Assembly: GCA_018714945.1 (NCBI GenBank)
Contig: DVMO01000124.1
Coordinates: forward strand, 1 to 5,605
Source: Fimisoma avicola
GTDB taxonomy: Bacteria; Bacillota; Clostridia; Peptostreptococcales; Anaerovoracaceae
Length of the DNA stretch: 5,605 nucleotides
Direction: 5' to 3'
This document shows positions 3,786-5,605 of the stretch, piece after piece. Both the position numbers and the translations under genes were made by a program. Under the pieces are notes generated by a model, which made no database searches, was not told where the DNA came from, and saw nothing but the letters and a program-made list of their open reading frames with translations. The first letter of the stretch is position 1, and every line of letters begins with the position of its first letter.

Positions 3786-5531
3786 ATGGCAAAAGAAAAA
3801 CTTAATTGGGAAGATGAACAGATAAGACATAATTATCGCCACACGGCGTCTCATATAATGGCCCAGGCCGTAAAACATCTCTGGCCTGACACCAAGCTGG
3901 CCATAGGGCCTGCCATAGATAACGGATTTTATTATGACTTTGACTCTGAACACAAATTCGGAGAAGAAGATTTCAATAAGATCCAGAAAGAGATGAAGAA
4001 GATCGTACAGGCAAATTATCCCCTTGAAAGATTTGAACTGCCGAGGGCTGAGGCCATCAAGTATATGGAAGAAAGAAACGAGCCTTACAAAGTTGAGCTG
4101 ATCAACGATCTGCCGGAGGACGCAGTGATTTCTTTCTATAAGCAGGGCGACTTTGTAGACCTGTGCGCCGGACCTCACATGGATTCAACGGGACAGATCA
4201 AAGCCTTTAAGCTTATGAGCGTTGCCGGAGCATACTGGAGAGGTGACTCCGACAGGCAGATGCTCCAGAGGATATATGCTACCGCTTTCCCGACACAGGA
4301 AATGCTGGATGAATATATCACCAAGCTGGAAGAAGCCAAAAAGCGTGACCACCGCAAGATAGGCAAGGAAATGGATCTGTTCATGCTCACCGAAGAAGGA
4401 CCGGGATTCCCGTTCTTCCTGCCAAAGGGCATGATAATCCGCAACGAGCTGGAGGCTTTCTGGAGAGCCGAGCACATCAAGAGAGGATATGAGGAGATCA
4501 AGACCCCGCTGATCCTCAACGAGCAGCTCTGGCGTACATCCGGCCACTGGGATCACTACAAAGACAATATGTACTTTACCAAGATAGACGATGAGGACTA
4601 TGCCATCAAACCGATGAACTGTCCGGGATCAATGCTTGTTTACAAGCGCAAGATGTGGTCCTACAGAGATTTCCCTATCCGCTGCGGTGAGCTGGGACAG
4701 GTACACAGACATGAGCTGTCCGGCGCTCTCCACGGATTGATGAGAGTAAGGACATTCACTCAGGACGATGCTCATATCTTCATGCTGCCTGAGCAGGTAA
4801 ACGATGAGATCAAGAATGTAGCAAAATTCTGCGACGATGTATATAAGATGTTCGGCTTTGAATATCATGTGGAACTTTCCACAAGACCGGAAGACTCCAT
4901 GGGGACCGACGAAGAATGGGAAATGGCCGAAAATGCTCTCAGAAACGCCATCGAGGAAATGGGCGTGCCGTTTGTTATAAACGAAGGTGACGGAGCTTTC
5001 TACGGACCTAAGCTGGACTTCCACCTCCAGGATTCCATCGGAAGGACTTGGCAGTGCGGCACTATACAGCTGGATATGCAGATGCATCAGAGATTCGACC
5101 TGACCTACATCGGACCGGACGGAGAAAAGCACAGACCGATCATGATCCACAGAGTTATCTTCGGTTCCATAGAGAGGTTCATCGGCATACTGATCGAGCA
5201 CTGCGCCGGAAAATTCCCGCTGTGGCTTGCTCCTGTACAGGTAAGGCTCATGACCGTAACTGAAAAGTTCTCCGACTATGCCCTCCAGCTGAAAGAAAAG
5301 CTGGAAGCCGCCGGCCTGAGGGTCGAAGCCGACATCAGAAACGAAAAGATCGGTTACAAGCTGAGAGAAGCCAGGAACCAGAGAGTGAACTACATGTGCG
5401 TCATCGGCGAAAGGGAGACCGAAGCCGGCACCGTATCCGTCCGTTCAAGCAAAGAAGGCGAACTGGGCGAAATGTCTGTAGAAGATTTCACTGCTAAGCT
5501 GCTGGAAGAGATCAGAGAGAAGAGGATGTAA
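3786..5531 (+). CDS. thrS: Threonine--tRNA ligase (class II), short form without TGS domain
   Basis: 581 residues, complete, TAA at 5529-5531. It charges tRNA-Thr with threonine in the cytosol. The protein begins directly with the second additional (editing) domain. Its zinc/editing residues are visible: H19-x3-H23 (RHTASH) and C127-x3-H131 (CAGPH), so Ser-tRNA(Thr) clearance should be intact. Catalytic core: motif 1 around 219-243; motif 2 at 299-325, including R299, VHRHELSGALHG and RTFTQDDAH; motif 3 at 455-464 (HRVIFGSIER, R464). The active-site zinc ligands are C279, H330 and H455. The anticodon-binding domain runs from about 478 to the end (PLWLAPVQV). The usual enzyme has about 640 residues with an N-terminal TGS domain of about 60; it is missing here, and the upstream bases do not encode it in frame. 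One oddity: the loop after CGTIQLD reads MQMHQRFDL, where P-E-R-F or similar is usual. It is monocistronic, with P3 upstream and a terminator downstream. Confidence 0.97.
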   Translation: MAKEKLNWEDEQIRHNYRHTASHIMAQAVKHLWPDTKLAIGPAIDNGFYYDFDSEHKFGEEDFNKIQKEMKKIVQANYPLERFELPRAEAIKYMEERNEPYKVELINDLPEDAVISFYKQGDFVDLCAGPHMDSTGQIKAFKLMSVAGAYWRGDSDRQMLQRIYATAFPTQEMLDEYITKLEEAKKRDHRKIGKEMDLFMLTEEGPGFPFFLPKGMIIRNELEAFWRAEHIKRGYEEIKTPLILNEQLWRTSGHWDHYKDNMYFTKIDDEDYAIKPMNCPGSMLVYKRKMWSYRDFPIRCGELGQVHRHELSGALHGLMRVRTFTQDDAHIFMLPEQVNDEIKNVAKFCDDVYKMFGFEYHVELSTRPEDSMGTDEEWEMAENALRNAIEEMGVPFVINEGDGAFYGPKLDFHLQDSIGRTWQCGTIQLDMQMHQRFDLTYIGPDGEKHRPIMIHRVIFGSIERFIGILIEHCAGKFPLWLAPVQVRLMTVTEKFSDYALQLKEKLEAAGLRVEADIRNEKIGYKLREARNQRVNYMCVIGERETEAGTVSVRSSKEGELGEMSVEDFTAKLLEEIREKRM

Positions 5532-5576
5532 AAATACGGATATCGTGATAACAATCCCATAGAAACCAGACACTCA

Positions 5577-5605
5577 AAAAGGGCTCAATATTGAGCCTTT
5601 TTTTT
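5577..5605 (+). terminator. Intrinsic terminator of thrS
   Basis: GGCTCA (5582-5587), loop ATAT, TGAGCC (5592-5597), a perfect palindrome, then eight T up to the window edge. Preceding A residues extend the pairing with the T-tract. The T-run may continue outside the window. Confidence 0.92.

Noticed and set aside
3672..4178. Minus-strand frame of 168 codons over the thrS start
   Set aside because: It is antisense to clear thrS coding sequence and its promoter, with no ribosome binding site and no recognisable domain.
1..5605. CRISPR array, insertion sequence, phage attachment site or toxin-antitoxin module
   Set aside because: No regularly spaced repeats, transposase, terminal inverted repeats, integrase or known toxin-antitoxin pair is visible. 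The nucleotidyltransferase is too long for a MNT antitoxin and has no HEPN partner with an RX4-6H motif.

Overview
The window looks like chromosomal DNA of a low-to-mid GC Gram-positive anaerobe (Bacillota, most likely class Clostridia). The evidence is strong AGGAGG-type ribosome binding sites, an LCP-family cell-wall enzyme, AGA/AGG-rich arginine codons in thrS, a threonyl-tRNA synthetase without the N-terminal TGS domain, and a DUF4037/DUF4125 gene pair. Those last two families are known to me mainly as uncharacterised proteins of Gram-positive bacteria. The genus cannot be fixed from the sequence.

Layout. Positions 2-430 (+) hold the 3' end of an LCP (LytR-CpsA-Psr) gene. It converges on a three-gene minus-strand operon (2925 down to 501), and both share a compact bidirectional terminator at 452-503. 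The operon order is TPR protein, then a DUF4037 protein with a polymerase-beta-type nucleotidyltransferase signature, then a DUF4125 protein. The first two genes overlap by 4 bases (ATGA), the third follows after 20 bases, and each has its own strong Shine-Dalgarno, so the three products are probably made together. No function is established for this set; it is the best candidate for an undescribed system here.

Positions 2926-3785 form a divergent intergenic region of about 860 bases. It holds the long leader of the minus operon, three plus-strand promoter candidates of the same extended -10 design (TTGAA[A/T], 17 bases, TGn-TAnnn[T/G]), a possible 57-residue small ORF (3295-3468), a 22-bp hairpin around that ORF's stop codon, and a structured stretch (3481-3633). 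In that stretch two far-apart segments can pair as a closing helix, and hairpins with the same UUAUG loop recur. One strand of the hairpin is also needed for the closing helix, so the two folds exclude each other. I could not assign this RNA to a known family.

Positions 3786-5531 (+) hold complete thrS with its own close promoter, followed by a strong intrinsic terminator at 5577-5605. The LCP gene and thrS are ordinary housekeeping genes; the operon and the RNA-like region between them are the unexplained parts.
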